Positions 11,067 through 23,723 of a stretch of 64,000 bases of DNA are shown piece by piece (position 1 is the stretch's first letter; the number at the start of each line of letters is the position of its first letter). Under the pieces are notes generated by a model. The model was not told where the DNA came from, made no database searches, and saw only the letters and a list, made by a program, of their open reading frames with translations. A program made the translations under genes and the position numbers. The stretch is from Nephrocerus scutellatus. Lineage: Eukaryota > Arthropoda > Insecta > Diptera > Pipunculidae. The stretch is taken from positions 86,680,419-86,744,418 of the forward strand of contig OX352761.1 of NCBI GenBank assembly GCA_947095585.1, read 5' to 3'.

Positions 11067-14000
11067 TCAGACGAAATTCGAAATTAAGGACTAAAATACG
11101 AAGATAAACCTTTTTCCTAAGGGAATTCTGGAATATAACCAATAGGGTCTGGAATTTCGGGATCTAAGCAATTTCTCAAGCCATTCGTATGAAATTCGAA
11201 ATACAGGACTAAGATACGAACATAAGCCTTGTTCCTATGGAAATTCTGGAATTCGAAATTTAGGACTAAGATGCGAACATAAACCTTGTTCCTATGGAAA
11301 TTCTGGAATATAACCAATAGGGTCGCAATTTCTGGATCTAAGCAATTTCCCAAGCGATTCATATGAAATTCGAAATGTGGGACTAGGATGCGAGCATAAG
11401 ACTTGTTTCCTATGAAAATTCTGGAATATGATCAAAGCATAAGACTTGTTCCTATGAAAGATCTGGAATATGACCAATAGGGTCTGGAATTTCGGAATCT
11501 AAGCAATTTCTCAAGCGATTCATATGAAATTCGAAATGTGGGACTAGGATGCGAGCATAAGACTTGTTTCCTATGAAAATTCTGGAATATGATCAATAGG
11601 GTCTGGAATTTCGGAATCTAAGCAATTTCTCAAGCGATTGGTACGAAGTTCGAAATGTAGGACGTTGATGCGAACATTAGACTTGTTCCTATAGAAATTT
11701 TGGAGTTGACCACTATGGTCTGGAATTTCTGGATCTAAGCAACTTCTCAAGCTATTCATATGAAATTCGAAATGTAGAACTAAGATGCGAACATAAGACT
11801 TGTACCTATGGAAATTCTGGAGTATGACCAATAGGGTCGGAATTTCGGGATCTAAGCAATTTCTCAAGCGATTCAGACGAAATTCGAAATTTAGGACTAA
11901 GATGCGAACATAAACCTTGTTCCTATGGAAATTCTGGAATATAACCAATAGGGTCTGGAATTTCGGGATCTAAGCAATTTCTCAAGCGATTCGTATGAAA
12001 TTCGAAATACAGGACTAAGATACGAACATAAGCCTTGTTTCCTATGGAAATTCTGGAATATAACCAATAGGGTCGGAATTTCGGGATCTAAGCAATTTCC
12101 AAAGCGATTCATATGAAATTCGAAAGGTAGGACTAAGATGCGAGCATAAGACTTGTTCATATGAAAAATCTGGAATATGACCAATAGGGTCTGGAATTTT
12201 GAGATCTAAGCACTTTCTCAAGCGAATCGTATGAAATACAAAATGTATGACTAAGGTGCGAACATAAGACTTGTACCTATGGAAATTTTGGAGTATGACC
12301 AATAGGGTCTGGAATTACGGGATCTAAGCACTTTCTCAAGCGATTCGTATGAAATACAAAATGTATGACTAAGGTGCGAACATAAGACTTGTACCTATGG
12401 AAATTTTGGAGTATGACCAATATGGTCTGGAATTACGGGATCTAAGCACTTTCTCAAGCGATTCGTATGAAATTCGAAATACAGGACTAGAATACGAACA
12501 TAAGCCTTGTTCCTATGGAATTCTGGAATATAACCAATAGGTTCGGAATTTCGGGATCTAAGCAATTTCCCAAGCGATTCATATGAAATTCGAAATTTAG
12601 GACTAAGATGCGAACATAAACCTTGTTCCTATGGAAATTCTGGAACATAACCAATAGGGTCGGAATTTCGGGATCTAAGCAATTTCCCAAGCGATTCATA
12701 TGAAATTCGTAATTTAGGACTAAGATACGAACATAAACCTTTTTCCTATGGAAATTCTGGAATATAACCAAAAGGGTCTGGAATTTCGGGATCTAAGCAA
12801 TTTCTCAAGCGATTCGTATGAAATTCGAAATACAGGACTAAGATACGAACATAAGCCTTGTTCCTATGGAAATTCTGGAATTCGAAATTTAGGACTAAGA
12901 TGCGAACATAAACCTTGTTCCTATGGAAATTCTGGAATATAACCAATAGGGTCGGAATTTCGGGATCTAAGCAATTTCCCAAGCGATTCATATGAAATTC
13001 GAAATTTAGGACTAAGATGCGAACATAAACCTTGTTCCTATGGAAATTCTGGAATATAACCAATAGGGTCGGAATTTCGGGATCTAAGTAATTTCTCAAG
13101 CGATTCAGACGAAATTCGAAATTTAAGACTAAGATGCGAACATAAACCTTGTTTCCTATGGAAATTCTGGAATATAACCAATAGGGTCGGAATTTCGGGA
13201 TCTAAGCAATTTCCAAAGCGATTTATATGAAATTCGAAAGGAAGGACTAAGATGCGAGCATAAGACTTGTTCCTATGAAAAATCTGGAATATGACCAATA
13301 GGGTCTGGAATTTCGGAATCTAAGCAATTTCTCAAGCGATTGGTACGAAGTTCGAAATGTAGGACGTTGATGCGAACATTAGACTTGTTCCTATATAAAT
13401 TTTGGAGTTGACCACTATGGTCTGGAATTTCTGGATCTAAGCAACTTCTCAAGCTATTCATATGAAATTCGAAATGTAGAACTAAGATGCGAACATAAGA
13501 CTTGTACCTATGGAAATTCTGGAGTATGACCAATAGGGTCGGAATTTCGGGATCTAAGCAATTTCTCAAGCGATTCAGACGAAATTCGAAATTTAGGACT
13601 AAGATGCGAACATAAACCTTGTTCCTATGGAAATTCTGGAATATAACCAATAGGGTCTGGAATTTCGGGATCTAAGCAATTTCTCAAGCGATTCGTATGA
13701 AATTCGAAATACAGGACTAAGATACGAACATAAGCCTTGTTTCCTATGGAAATTCTGGAATATTACCAATAGGGTCGGAATTTCGGGATCTAAGCAATTT
13801 CCAAAGCGATTCATATGAAATTCGAAAGGTAGGACTAAGATGCGAGCATAAGACTTGTTCCTATGAAAAATCTGGAATATGACCAATAGGGTCTGGAATT
13901 TCGGAATCTAAGCAATTTCTCAAGCGATTCGTATGAAATTCGAAATGTAGGAATAAGATGCGAACATAAGACTTGTTCCTATGGAAATACTGGAATATGA

Positions 14001-14489
14001 CCAATAGGGTCTGGAATTTTGAGATCTAAGCACTTTCTCAAGCGATTCGTATGAAATACAAAATATATGACTAAGATGCGAACATAAGACTTGTACCTAT
14101 GGAAATTCTGGAGTATGACCAATAGGGTCGGAATTTCGGGATCTAAGCAAATTTTCAAGCGATTCGTATGAAATTCGAAATACAGGACTAGAATACGAAC
14201 ATAAGCCTTGTTCCTATGGAATTCTGGAATATGACCGATTGGGTCTGGAATTTCGGGATCTAAGTCATTTCTCAAGCGATTCATATGAAATTCGAAATTT
14301 AGGACTAAGATGCGAACATAAGCCTTGTTCCTATGGAAATTCTGGAATATAACCAATAGGGTCGGAATTTCGGGATCTAAGCAATTTCCCAAGCGATTCA
14401 TATGAAATTCGAAATTTAGGACTAAGATGCGAACATAAACCTTGTTCCTATGGAAATTCTGGAATATAACCAATAGGGTCGGAATTTCG
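11067..14489 (+). repeat. Higher-order satellite repeat, copy 2 (3,423 bp)
   Basis: This is nearly identical to 7642-11066. The marker monomers lie at 11067 (truncated junction), 11246 and 12875 (fused monomers). The differences seen are isolated substitutions and small indels, which suggests recent duplication or homogenisation. Confidence 0.85.
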
Positions 14490-16282
14490 TCAGACGAAAT
14501 TCGAAATTAAGGACTAAGATACGAACATAAACCTTTTTCCTATGGAAATTCTGGAATATAACCAATAGGGTCTGGAATTTCGGGATCTAAGCAATTTCTC
14601 AAGCGATTCGTATGAAATTCGAAATACAGGACTAAGATACGAACATAAGCCTTGTTCCTATGGAAATTCTGGAATTCGAAATTTAGGACTAAGATGCGAA
14701 CATAAACCTTGTTCCTATGGAAATTCTGGAATATAACCAATAGGGTCGGAATTTCGGGATCTAAGCAATTTCCCAAGCGATTCATATGAAATTCGAAATT
14801 TAGGACTAAGATGCGAACATAAACCTTGTTCCTATGGAAATTCTGGAATATAACCAATAGGGTCGGTATTTCGCGATCTAAGCAATTTCTCAAGCGATTC
14901 AGACAAAATTCGATATTTAGGACTAAGATGCGAACATAAACCTTGTTTCCTATGGAAATTCTGGAATATAACCAATAGGGTCGGAATTTCGGGATCTAAG
15001 CAATTTCCAAAGCGATTCATATGAAATTCGAAAGGTAGGACTAAGATGCGAGCATAAGACTTGTTCCTATGAAAAATCTGGAATATGACCAATAGGGTCT
15101 GGAATTTCGGAATCTAAGCAATTTCTCAAGCGATTCATATGAAATTCGAAATGTGGGACTAGGATGCGAGCATAAGACTTGTTTCCTATGAAAATTCTGG
15201 ATATGATCAATAGGGTCTGGAATTTTGGAATCTAAGCAATTTCTCAAGCGATTGGTACGAAGTTCGAAATGTAGGACGTTGATGCGAACATTAGACTTGT
15301 TCCTATATAAATTTTGGAGTTGACCACTATGGTCTGGAATTTCTGGATCTAAGCAACTTCTCAAGCTATTCATATGAAATTCGAAATGTAGAACTAAGAT
15401 GCGAACATAAGACTTGTACCTATGGAAATTCTGGAGTATGACCAATAGGGTCGGAATTTCGGGATCTAAGCAATTTCTCAAGCGATTCAGACGAAATTCG
15501 AAATTTAGGACTAAGATGCGAACATAAACCTTGTTCCTATGGAAATTCTGGAATATAACCAATAGGGTCGGAATTTCGGGATCTAAGCAATTTCCAAAGC
15601 GATTCATATGAAATTCGAAAGGTAGGACTAAGATGCGAGCGTAAGACTTGTTCATATGAAAAATCTGGAATATGACCAATAGGGTCTGGAATTTTAAGAT
15701 CTAAGCACTTTCTCAAGCGAATCGTATGAAATACAAAATGTATGACTAAGGTGCGAACATAAGACTTGTACCTATGGAAATTTTGGAGTATGACCAATAG
15801 GGTCTGGAATTACGGGATCTAAGCACTTTCTCAAGCGATTCGTATGAAATACAAAATGTATGACTAAGGTGCGAACATAAGACTTGTACCTATGGAAATT
15901 TTGGAGTATGACCAATAGGGTCTGGAATTACGGGATCTAAGCACTTTCTCAAGCGATTCGTATGAAATTCGAAATACAGGACTAGAATACGAACATAAGC
16001 CTTGTTCCTATGGAATTCTGGAATATAACCAATAGGTTCGGAATTTCGGGATCTAAGCAATTTCCCAAGCAATTCATATGAAATTCGAAATTTAGGACTA
16101 AGATGCGAACATAAACCTTGTTTCTATGGAAATTCTGGAATATAACCAATAGGGTCGGAATTTCGGGATCTAAGCAATTTCCCAAGCGATTCATATGAAA
16201 TTCGAAATTTAGGACTAAGATGCGAACATAAGCCTTGTTCCTATGGAAATTCTGGAATATAACCAATAGGGTCGGAATTTCG
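14490..16282 (+). repeat. Shorter higher-order satellite repeat (1,793 bp)
   Basis: It is bounded by the same truncated junction monomer at 14490 and 16283, with fused monomers at 14669 and 16462. It corresponds to a recombinant version of the 3.4-kb unit. Spacing of the fused monomers across the array is 1629, 1796, 1629, 1794 and 1793 bp, so two sub-unit lengths alternate and then the longer one repeats. Confidence 0.8.
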
Positions 16283-17079
16283 TCAGACGAAATTCGAAAT
16301 TTAGGACTAAGATACGAACATAAACCTTTTTCCTATGGAAATTCTGGAATATAACCAATAGGGTCTGGAATTTCGGGATCTAAGCAATTTCCCAAGCGAT
16401 TCGTATGAAATTCGAAATACAGGACTAAGATACGAACATAAGCCTTGTTCCTATGGAAATTCTGGAATTCGAAATTTAGGACTACGATGCGAACATAAAC
16501 CTTGTTCCTATGGAAATTCTGGAATATAACCAATAGGGTCGGAATTTCGGGATCTAAGCAATTTCCCAAGCGATTCATATGAAATTCGAAATTTAGGACT
16601 AAGATGCGAACATAAACCTTGTTCCTATGGAAATTCTGGAATATAACCAATAGGGTCGGAATTTCGGGATCTAAGCAATTTCTCAAGCGATTCAGACGAA
16701 ATTCGATATTTAGGACTAAGATGCGAACATAAACCTTGTTTCCTATGGAAATTCTGGAATATAACCAATAGGGTCGGAATTTCGGGATCTAAGCAATTTC
16801 CAAAGCGATTCATATGAAATTCGAAAGGTAGGACTAAGATGCGAGCATAAGACATGTTCCTATGAAAAATCTGGAATATGACCAATAGGGTCTGGAATTT
16901 CGGAATCTAAGCAATTTCTCAAGCGATTCATATGAAATTCGAAATGTGGGACTAGGATGCGAGCATAAGACTTGTTCCTATGGAAATTCTGGAATATGAC
17001 CAATTGGGTCTGGAATTTCGGGATCTAAGTAATTTTTCAAGCGATTGGTACGAAGTTGGAAATGTAGGACTAAGAAGCG

Positions 17080-19046
17080 AGCCCTTATAGAGGCTACAAG
17101 TAAAAGGCTACTCTGGCACTATAAAAATGCTAACTGGGAGCTCCTGAACCAATTTTATAGCTTATTTGATTGGTCAACCTGTTTTTCCAGCAATAATGCT
17201 GATGAAGCATCACAACTAATCACGTCAACCATTTTGCTAGGAATGAAAAATTGCATTCCTTCTTCATTTAAAAAGAAAAATACTCATAAAAATAAATGGT
17301 TTAACGAACATTGCAGGTCAGCAGTCGCATGTAAAAAAGCAGCCCATTTGGACTACGTTAATTGCACTTCTGAAGAAAACCTTGTAAAGTTTCGAATAGC
17401 TAGATGATCTGTTTCTATATTGAAAAGGTCAAAAATTATATATGACCTTAAGATTCGAGATAGCATGCGAAAAATTTTGGATTCTGATTCAAACAGTCGA
17501 AGCTTTTGGTCATTTGCTGCATTGGTTAAAAGAAACTTTGCAGACAATACTTCGTCTATTCCTTCTTTATTTCATAATGGTATTCATTATAGCACTGATA
17601 ATGAGAAAGCTAATCTATTAGCTTCTCATTTCGCTGGTTCTTCTACCCTTCCTTTAACTAACCAAAGCCCCCCAATTCTCCCAAATTTAGGCCCAGGTAT
17701 GTCTAAATTCTATTTTCGGAAATGGGTTGTTTCAAAGATTCTGAAAGAACTTGACACCAATAAAGCGACTGCCCCCGACGGTATTTCGCCATTAGTATTG
17801 AAAAGTTGTCATCATACTTTGGCAAAACCGCTTAGCAAATTGTTTCATCTCTCAATGAAGACAGGTGTTTTTCCGTCATTTTGGAAAATAGCAAATATTC
17901 AACCCGTTCCGAAAAAAGGTGATATTTCGGCACCTACGAACTACCGTCCTATTGCTTTGTTGTCGGTTCTATCGAAGGTAATGGAATCTATCGTTAATTT
18001 CAGACTAATGAACTATCTGGATTCGAATGTTCTTTTATCCGATGTGCAGTATGGATTTCGTAAAACCCGCTCTTCAAGTGAACTAATGACGTGCATTACT
18101 CATTGTTGGAAGCGAAGCATTGAAAACCTAGGTGAATCAAGCGTTGTTTCCTTAGGTATTGCTAAAGCTTTTAATAGAGTATGGCATGATTGTCTTATTA
18201 ATAAGATTCGTGAGCTGAACTTACACTTATCTCTCATTACATGGATTGAGAAAATAAAAGTTGTATTAAATTGTATATCTTCAGATTCACATGGGATCAA
18301 TGCTGGCGTGCCTCAAGGGTCATCCTTGTCTCCAACGCTCTTCTTGATATATATCAACGACCTGTTGTCTTCTACAACCTGTGATATCCATTCATTTGCT
18401 GATGATACAACACTATCGGCTTCCATTGAGTTTGTCAGTCAAAAAGAATGCAATTCTCGCTTGAATGGTTCGCGTGAATTAACGAATTTGACTATTCTGT
18501 CTAATATTCAAATCATTCTTGATTGGGGCATTTCTAATAGAGTAGAATTTAACCCAAATAAATTCCAGTCTTGTCTTTTTTCTCAGAAGTCAACTCAACA
18601 TTATGTTCCACCTGTTATTAATGGTACCCCTACTGCGAGATCTGATTCACTTAAGTTGTTAGGTTTAAAAGTATCAAGTGATCTTTCCTGGAAGGAACAT
18701 ATTTATGAAATTTCAAAAAGAGCTAGCCAATGTTTGGGCTTCATAAGACGTTGTAACTTCTACTTCACTCCCTCTGAAGTATTAAGATTATATAAATCTG
18801 TTCGTTTCGTCTCTTGATACTTTGGAGCACAGACGAAATGTAGGAGCTTTATCTGTTTTCTACAAATTTTACAACGGTAAATGTTCTTTAGAAACCCGTT
18901 CTCTAGTTCCAGGTCCTTTTCGCAGTTACGTAAGCACTCGTTTAAGGTCCAATCAACATAGATTTGCCTTAAAACTTTTTAGAACCCAACACTTTAAATC
19001 CTAATTTTTTCCCGAGAGTCTCTTCGATGTGGAATCAAAAAAAAAA
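17080..19046 (+). pseudogene. 5'-truncated non-LTR retrotransposon (CR1/Jockey group), RT copy B
   Basis: The insertion sits in a satellite monomer. The left side breaks after AGAAGCGAG, and the right side resumes with ATAAGACTTGTTCC after an A-rich tail (19035-19046). One frame carries the pre-RT region (17080-17404) and the RT domain (17408-18817), separated by a single TGA at 17405. RT motifs include NYRPIALLSVLSKVMES, YGFRKTRSS, GVPQGSSLSPTLF and FADDTT. Motif A reads LGIAKAFNRVWH instead of the usual D-x-x-K-A-F-D, so a catalytic Asp is Gly and the enzyme is dead. After 18815 a deletion joins the RT directly to the C-terminal LEHRRNVGALSVFYKF domain. The endonuclease is absent. Confidence 0.9.
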
Positions 19047-19901
19047 ATAAATAAGACTTGTTCCTATGGAAATTTTGGAATATGATCAATAGGGTCGGAA
19101 TTTCGGGATCTAAGCAATTTCTCAAGCGATTCAGATAAAATTCGAAATTTAGGACTAAGATGCGAACATAAACCTTGTTCCTATGGAAATTCTGAAATAT
19201 AACCAATAGCGCCTGGAATTTCGGCAATTTCTCAAGCGATTCGTATGAAATTCGAATTGAAGGACAAAGTTGCGAACATAAAACTTGTTCCTATGCCAAT
19301 TCTGGAATATGACCAATAGGATCTGGAATTTCGGGATCTAGGCACTTTCACAAGCGATTCGTACGAAATTCAAATTGTAGGACTAAGCTGCGAACATAAG
19401 ACTTGTTCCTATGGACATTTTGGAGTATGACGAATACGGTCTGGAATTTCGGGATCTAAGCAATTTCTCAAACGATTCATATGAAATTCGAAATGTAGGA
19501 CTAAGATGCGAACATAAGACTTGTTCCTATGGAAATTATGGAATATGACCAAAACGGTATGGAATTTTAGGATCTAAGTAATTTCTCAAGCGATTCTTAT
19601 GAAATTCTAAAAGTAAGACTAAGATGCGAACATAAGACTTGTGTCTATAGAAATTCTGGAATATGAGCAATAGAGTCTGGAATTTCTAAGCACTTTCTTA
19701 AGCGATTCGTTTTAAATTCTTCGCAGCAGCAGCAAAACGAAATCAATAAAAGTAAAACATGTGTATACGATGAATGACAAAATATAACTGAGCTTAGCTT
19801 TATTTCAACAATATTATAGGGCTGCTACTCTCTCACTACATGAAGGTAATTAAAGGCTAGTTCACACTTCTAACAATAGGGTCTGCAATTTCGGGATCTA
19901 A
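19047..19901 (+). repeat. Satellite array continued, diverged monomers
   Basis: Forward monomers resume directly after the LINE tail but are more diverged than those before 17080. About 170 bp of unrelated sequence (about 19725-19875, with a CAGCAGCAG string) interrupts them before one last partial monomer. Confidence 0.85.
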
Positions 19902-20378
19902 TAGGGACCATACACGACGCAGACACGTCGCTGCAAACCTTAAGTCGGTGCATTCACCTTTTCGCCACACACCGTGCAGACAATCTGCACAGACATTAGT
20001 TTGTATCGTTTTGTCGTGGTTGTCGGGTCGGAACAATTACAGACACTGCATGTGCCGCCATAATCATTGCTTTGGCAATTAAAAAAAAACTTTTTAATTA
20101 CCATAAAACCGGCAAACTTTTATTAATTTCTAAAAACTCGATCCAAAATTGTCTATCGGTTCTTATTTATGTTTACGATATGAATTTTCCCGCTGGTCTG
20201 TGCAAAATGCACTATACACGACACAGACACGTCGCTGCAGACTACGAAAAATTGCAGACGGTCGCTGCAAACATGCGACATGAATATACACGACACAGAC
20301 GTTCTGCGCAGACATGTGCACAACAACAAAATATATTGGGTTGCAGCGACGTGTCTGTGTCGTGTATGTATAGGGTTA
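19902..20378. mobile_element. Harbinger-type MITE, family H2
   Basis: A 477-bp element with inverted ends. TACACGACGCAGACACGTCG near 19911 pairs with the reverse complement of CGACGTGTCTGTGTCGTGTA near 20347-20366. The flanks are TAA (19899-19901) and TAA (20379-20381). Removing element plus one TAA restores the satellite text GGATCTAAGCACTTTC, which proves insertion. The CACGACACAGACACGTCGC and GCGCAGACATGTGC motifs recur inside, so subterminal repeats are likely. There is no transposase. Confidence 0.85.
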
Positions 20379-20559
20379 TAAGCACTTTCTCAAGCGGTTC
20401 GTATGAAATTCGAAATTTAGTACTAAGATGCAACTATAAGACTTGTTCCTATTGAAATTCTGGAATTTAGGCAATAGGGCCTGGAATTTTGGCGACCAAG
20501 CAATTTCTCAAGCGATTCGCATGAAACTCGGTATGTAGCATAGAAATCGCTTGAGAAAT
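20379..20559. repeat. Satellite with orientation switch
   Basis: Forward satellite continues to about 20540 (…GAAACTCGGTATGTAG). The next bases read in the reverse orientation (AGAAATCGCTTGAGAAAT), so the array flips within one monomer just before the copia LTR. Confidence 0.75.
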
Positions 20560-20780
20560 TGTCAGAATTGTTATTTATAAATTGTGTTTTATGGATATCA
20601 CTTGTTGTTCATTACTTAGATGGCAACACTATTCAGTTTATACTTTATTCAAGTACACATAACAATCTAATAAATCAATCCATCTAACAAAGAGAGCTAA
20701 GAACATGTGTTTTTCATTACTTAGTCTTTAATAATAAATAGTTTGTTAATTAAAATTCATAATTCCACATACAAACGACA
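20560..20780 (+). mobile_element. Copia-type 5' LTR
   Basis: It starts TGTCAGAATTG and ends AAACGACA. It matches the LTR at 37352-37591 except for a 19-bp deletion near its 3' end. It is followed at 20781 by GGTTATGGGACCAGAATCG, which resembles the internal initiator-Met tRNA primer site used by copia elements. The flanks GAAAT (left) and GATGT (after 37591) fit an imperfect 5-bp target duplication inside a reverse-oriented satellite monomer. Confidence 0.85.
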
Positions 20781-20920
20781 GGTTATGGGACCAGAATCGT
20801 ATTTAGGTAATATTTTCAGAAAAAAGTGAAAATAAGACAAACTTTGTGAGGTTATATCCAGCCGTATCCAGCCGTGTGCGAAGTGAAAATTGTAACCGTC
20901 GAGCAAAATTTGTTGAGACG

Positions 20921-21622
20921 ATGGATTCAGAATTGTCCAGAGCAAGCAAATTACAAGGAATTGAAAACTGGAATCTATGGAAATTCCAGATTCAGGTAAT
21001 TTTGAAATCAATTAAAGCATGGAACATAGTAAATGGCACAGACAAACGACCTGCACCAGTGGGCACAGATGCGACAGCTGCTGAGAAAAAGGAAAATGCC
21101 GAAGCTATACGTAAATGGAATAAAACCGACGGGCTGGCGCAAAAGTTAATCGTTACCACAATATCTGAACAAACGGTGATGCATATTTTGACATCGGGCG
21201 ACTCAGAGGCAATGTGGACAAAGTTAACCAATATATATGAACAAAAATCAAAATCTACAATTCACATTTTGCAGCAAGAGTGGTTTACATTGGCTAAAGA
21301 TCCTTCACATGATATTGCAGCACATATCTCAAAAATTGAAGATATATCTAATAGACTACAGGCAATGGGAGAGAAAATTGAAGATAAGGGAGTAATGACC
21401 AAAATTCTCCTAACTTTGCCACCAAATTTTGATTATTTTATCAGCGCCTGGAGATCAAGGTCTACCACCGATAGAACGTTAGCTAACTTAACCTCGAGAT
21501 TAATAATTGAAGAGATGAGACAAAGTCAAAGAAAAGTAGAAGTTAATGCACTTGCTTCTAATGTAAGAGTAAGCTGTAAGAATCACTTTTCTAAGAATAA
21601 TATTGGGTTCAGTATTCAGTAG
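20921..21622 (+). pseudogene. Copia gag fragment
   Basis: The start ATG at 20921 follows the LTR and primer site. The frame runs about 230 codons with the copia Gag pattern: NWNLWKFQIQVIL near the N terminus, then HILTSGDSEAMWTKL, KILLTLPPNFDYFISAW and a LIIEEMR string. This corresponds to the UBN2-type Gag domain. Around 21595-21615 the frame jumps straight into the end of the integrase core. Zinc knuckle, protease and most of integrase are therefore deleted. It cannot encode a functional Gag-Pol. Confidence 0.9.
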
Positions 21623-22484
21623 TCTATTGCCCTGAGCAAAATGGTAAAATAGAACGCGAAAACAGAACTCTTGTAGAAGCTGATCGTACAATCAGAAGCA
21701 GTAAACACTGCCGTTTATATTTTGAACTGCACAGGAACCAGTAGCATTAAGAATCAATCACCACATGAAATTTGGTACAACAAGCGACCGGATATTCTGG
21801 AATTCCATATATTTGGAGAGAAAGTTTACGTGAAATTGCCTGAAAATAAAGTAAAGAAGCTAGACCTGAAAGGGGAAATAGGTTACTTTGTAGGCTACGG
21901 CGATACTATATAATATATAAAAATAAACCCAGAAGAACCGCTGACTTTTCAACAAGCAGTAAATGGTACGAATGCACAAGAGTGGAAACAAGCTATGGAG
22001 GAGGAGATTAATTCCTTAAAAAACAGCAAAGTGTGGGAGCTCGTTGAAGTACCAAAGAACTCGACCATAGTTAAAAATAAGTGGGTTTATAAATAAAAAA
22101 CTTATACGAATGGAAATATACAAAAATTTAGAGCCAGATTAGAAGCCAAAGGCTTCTCTCAGCGAGAAGGAAAGGACTTCAACGAACCTTTAGCCCTGTA
22201 GTAAGGTTCGACTCCATCCGAATATTATTAACAGTGATCGTTCAAGAAAATTTAGTACTCAAACAGTTTGACGTAAAGACTGCTTTATTAAATGGTGATA
22301 TAGAGGAGGTTATATACATGAAGCAGCCAACAGGATTCAACGATGGTACAACAAGAGTATGTAAGCTACTAAAAAGTTTATATGGTTTACGTCAATCGTC
22401 TAGATGTTGGAACCAGAGAATAAAAGTTTTTCTAACAAACTATGGACTCAAACAATCAAAGGCTGGGTGCTTCTTTCTTTACGA
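21610..22484 (+). pseudogene. Copia pol remnant A (integrase end and RT)
   Basis: The sequence is near-identical to 34733-35985 but lacks about 440 bp (the part equal to 35010-35440). It encodes the integrase tail (YCPEQNGKIEREN), a shortened linker and the RT fingers (QFDVKTALLNGDIEEVIYM, then YGLRQSSRCW), spread over three frames with stops. It breaks at 22484, where unrelated minus-strand env sequence begins. It shares several disabling indels with copy B, so both derive from one already defective copy. Confidence 0.85.
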
Positions 22485-22746
22485 ATCTTGTTCATCACTG
22501 TAAGTGCTACAATTCCTGTGATGATTAATATGGTAGTTCCGTATGTAGTGAAACGGTGTACTGTTGATTCGTACTATAGGAGTTCGATTTCCCTAGTGTT
22601 GTTAATATGGAGCTCGGTCATCATTTCCAGAGAGGGGAATCTGCGGGTTTGTTTCTCTTCGGGTGTTAATTGGAGGATTGCGGGGAGTGCATGAAAACTT
22701 GATGCTTCTCTTGAGGTAAACGTTCTATTATTGATACTAATGCTGG
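22485..22746 (-). pseudogene. Errantivirus-type env fragment, C-terminal part
   Basis: On the minus strand this encodes the C-terminal part of an insect errantivirus envelope-like protein. The ectodomain end is followed by a hydrophobic membrane-anchor stretch and a short basic tail near 22490-22560. A TAG stop lies between these parts at about 22574. The fragment is truncated at the copia junction. Its upstream continuation lies at 29951, on the other side of the BEL insertion. This is a broken relic with no possibility of expression as a whole protein. Confidence 0.65.
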
Positions 22747-23363
22747 TGTTCACGCAACACAAAACAAAACATCACAACACTAAAGATGTCTGTTGTTAAC
22801 ACAATTAACCTGAAAGAAAATAGAACTAGAAAATAACTCAAATTAATTTATACTTATCTGTAAATTTGATAATTCCCAATATAAATCCAACCTAAAAACT
22901 AAATTAATACATGTATTAAATTCACTATCATACATTATGTACTATTATACAATACTTATCTTTAATTTTTAGCCAAATTGAACATTCAGCCAGCTAGGAT
23001 TCTATTAATTTTCATAAATGACAATTTAAATTTGGTCACTTTAGTTTTCAATAACAAAAAAAACTTGTTTGTCTTAAAACTTTGACGTTCATTGAAATAC
23101 ATAACAGAACGCCAGAGACACCTAGTATTCACATTTATTTATATCAATACTTTTTGCGATAATAGCCACCTAGAGTGTATATGTACTAATTATATTCTTT
23201 TGTAAGAGGTAGAATTTGCTACTTCCTTCCTCTTCGTAAAACGTCAAGTCATGCGGACATAAAATTATCGTACAATAAAATTTTATTATAAAGTTATTAG
23301 AAAATTTGGATTTTAATATAATAATAAAATTAAAAGACTTTAAAAAAGCTTATAGTCTCATCA
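22747..23363 (+). mobile_element. BEL-Pao 5' LTR
   Basis: It starts TGTTCACGCAAC and ends AGTCTCATCA, 617 bp. It pairs with 29252-29950. The primer-binding site TGGTGTCAGAAGTGGAATC begins two bases later (23365). The target duplication GCTGG lies at 22742-22746 and 29951-29955. Confidence 0.95.
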
Positions 23364-23723
23364 TTGGTGTCAGAAGTGGAATCGTATCCCAAACCAACAC
23401 GCACATTTCGGAATCATTCATAATTCACCTATCATCAGCTCAGCCGTATTTAACCGTATTACTTTATAACTGGAGTACATCAAGTTGGATCTTCGGATAA
23501 CCTTAACAAATACGTAAGGAAAGTAATTTGTGAAATTGGTGAATGCCAATAAAACCATGTTCGGGTAATAAAAATCGAACTCATTTTTCTTTCTTTGACA
23601 AATTGAAATAAGTTTTTTAATCACTATAATCAATAGTCTAAATCGTAATTTAAAATATATTTATTTCAAGTTAGTTCAACACAAGATTTCGGTCAGATTT
23701 TGGCTAATTAAAATTAAATCAAA

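Larger units (their letters stand above)
6303..17079 (+). repeat. Satellite array, 117-119 bp monomer, forward orientation
   Basis: About 90 head-to-tail monomers share TTCCTATGGAAATTCTGGAA, then TATGACCAATAGGGTC, CGGGATCTAAGCAATTTC, TCAAGCGATTC, TATGAAATTCGAAAT and AGGACTAAGATGCGAACATA. Many units carry a 2-bp deletion (GGGTCGGAA instead of GGGTCTGGAA). Monomers fall into recognisable variants that recur in fixed order, showing higher-order structure. Long open frames on the minus strand arise only because the monomer has few stops in one frame. They end and restart as the length changes the phase, so I do not call genes here. Confidence 0.95.

Noticed and set aside
6357..16885. Many minus-strand open frames of 60-212 codons with a recurring 39-residue FQNFHRNK-type repeat
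   Set aside because: They are translations of the satellite monomer. Monomer lengths of 117-119 bp and 2-bp indels change phase every few units, and none has a stable start or domain.
6303..17079. CRISPR-like array
   Set aside because: Monomers are contiguous and have no unique spacers; the context is eukaryotic.
17353..18300. Minus-strand open frames over LINE B
   Set aside because: They are shadows of the plus-strand RT, which has clear motifs.
20072..20455. 127-codon plus-strand frame
   Set aside because: It spans a MITE, its target duplication and satellite, so it cannot be a gene.
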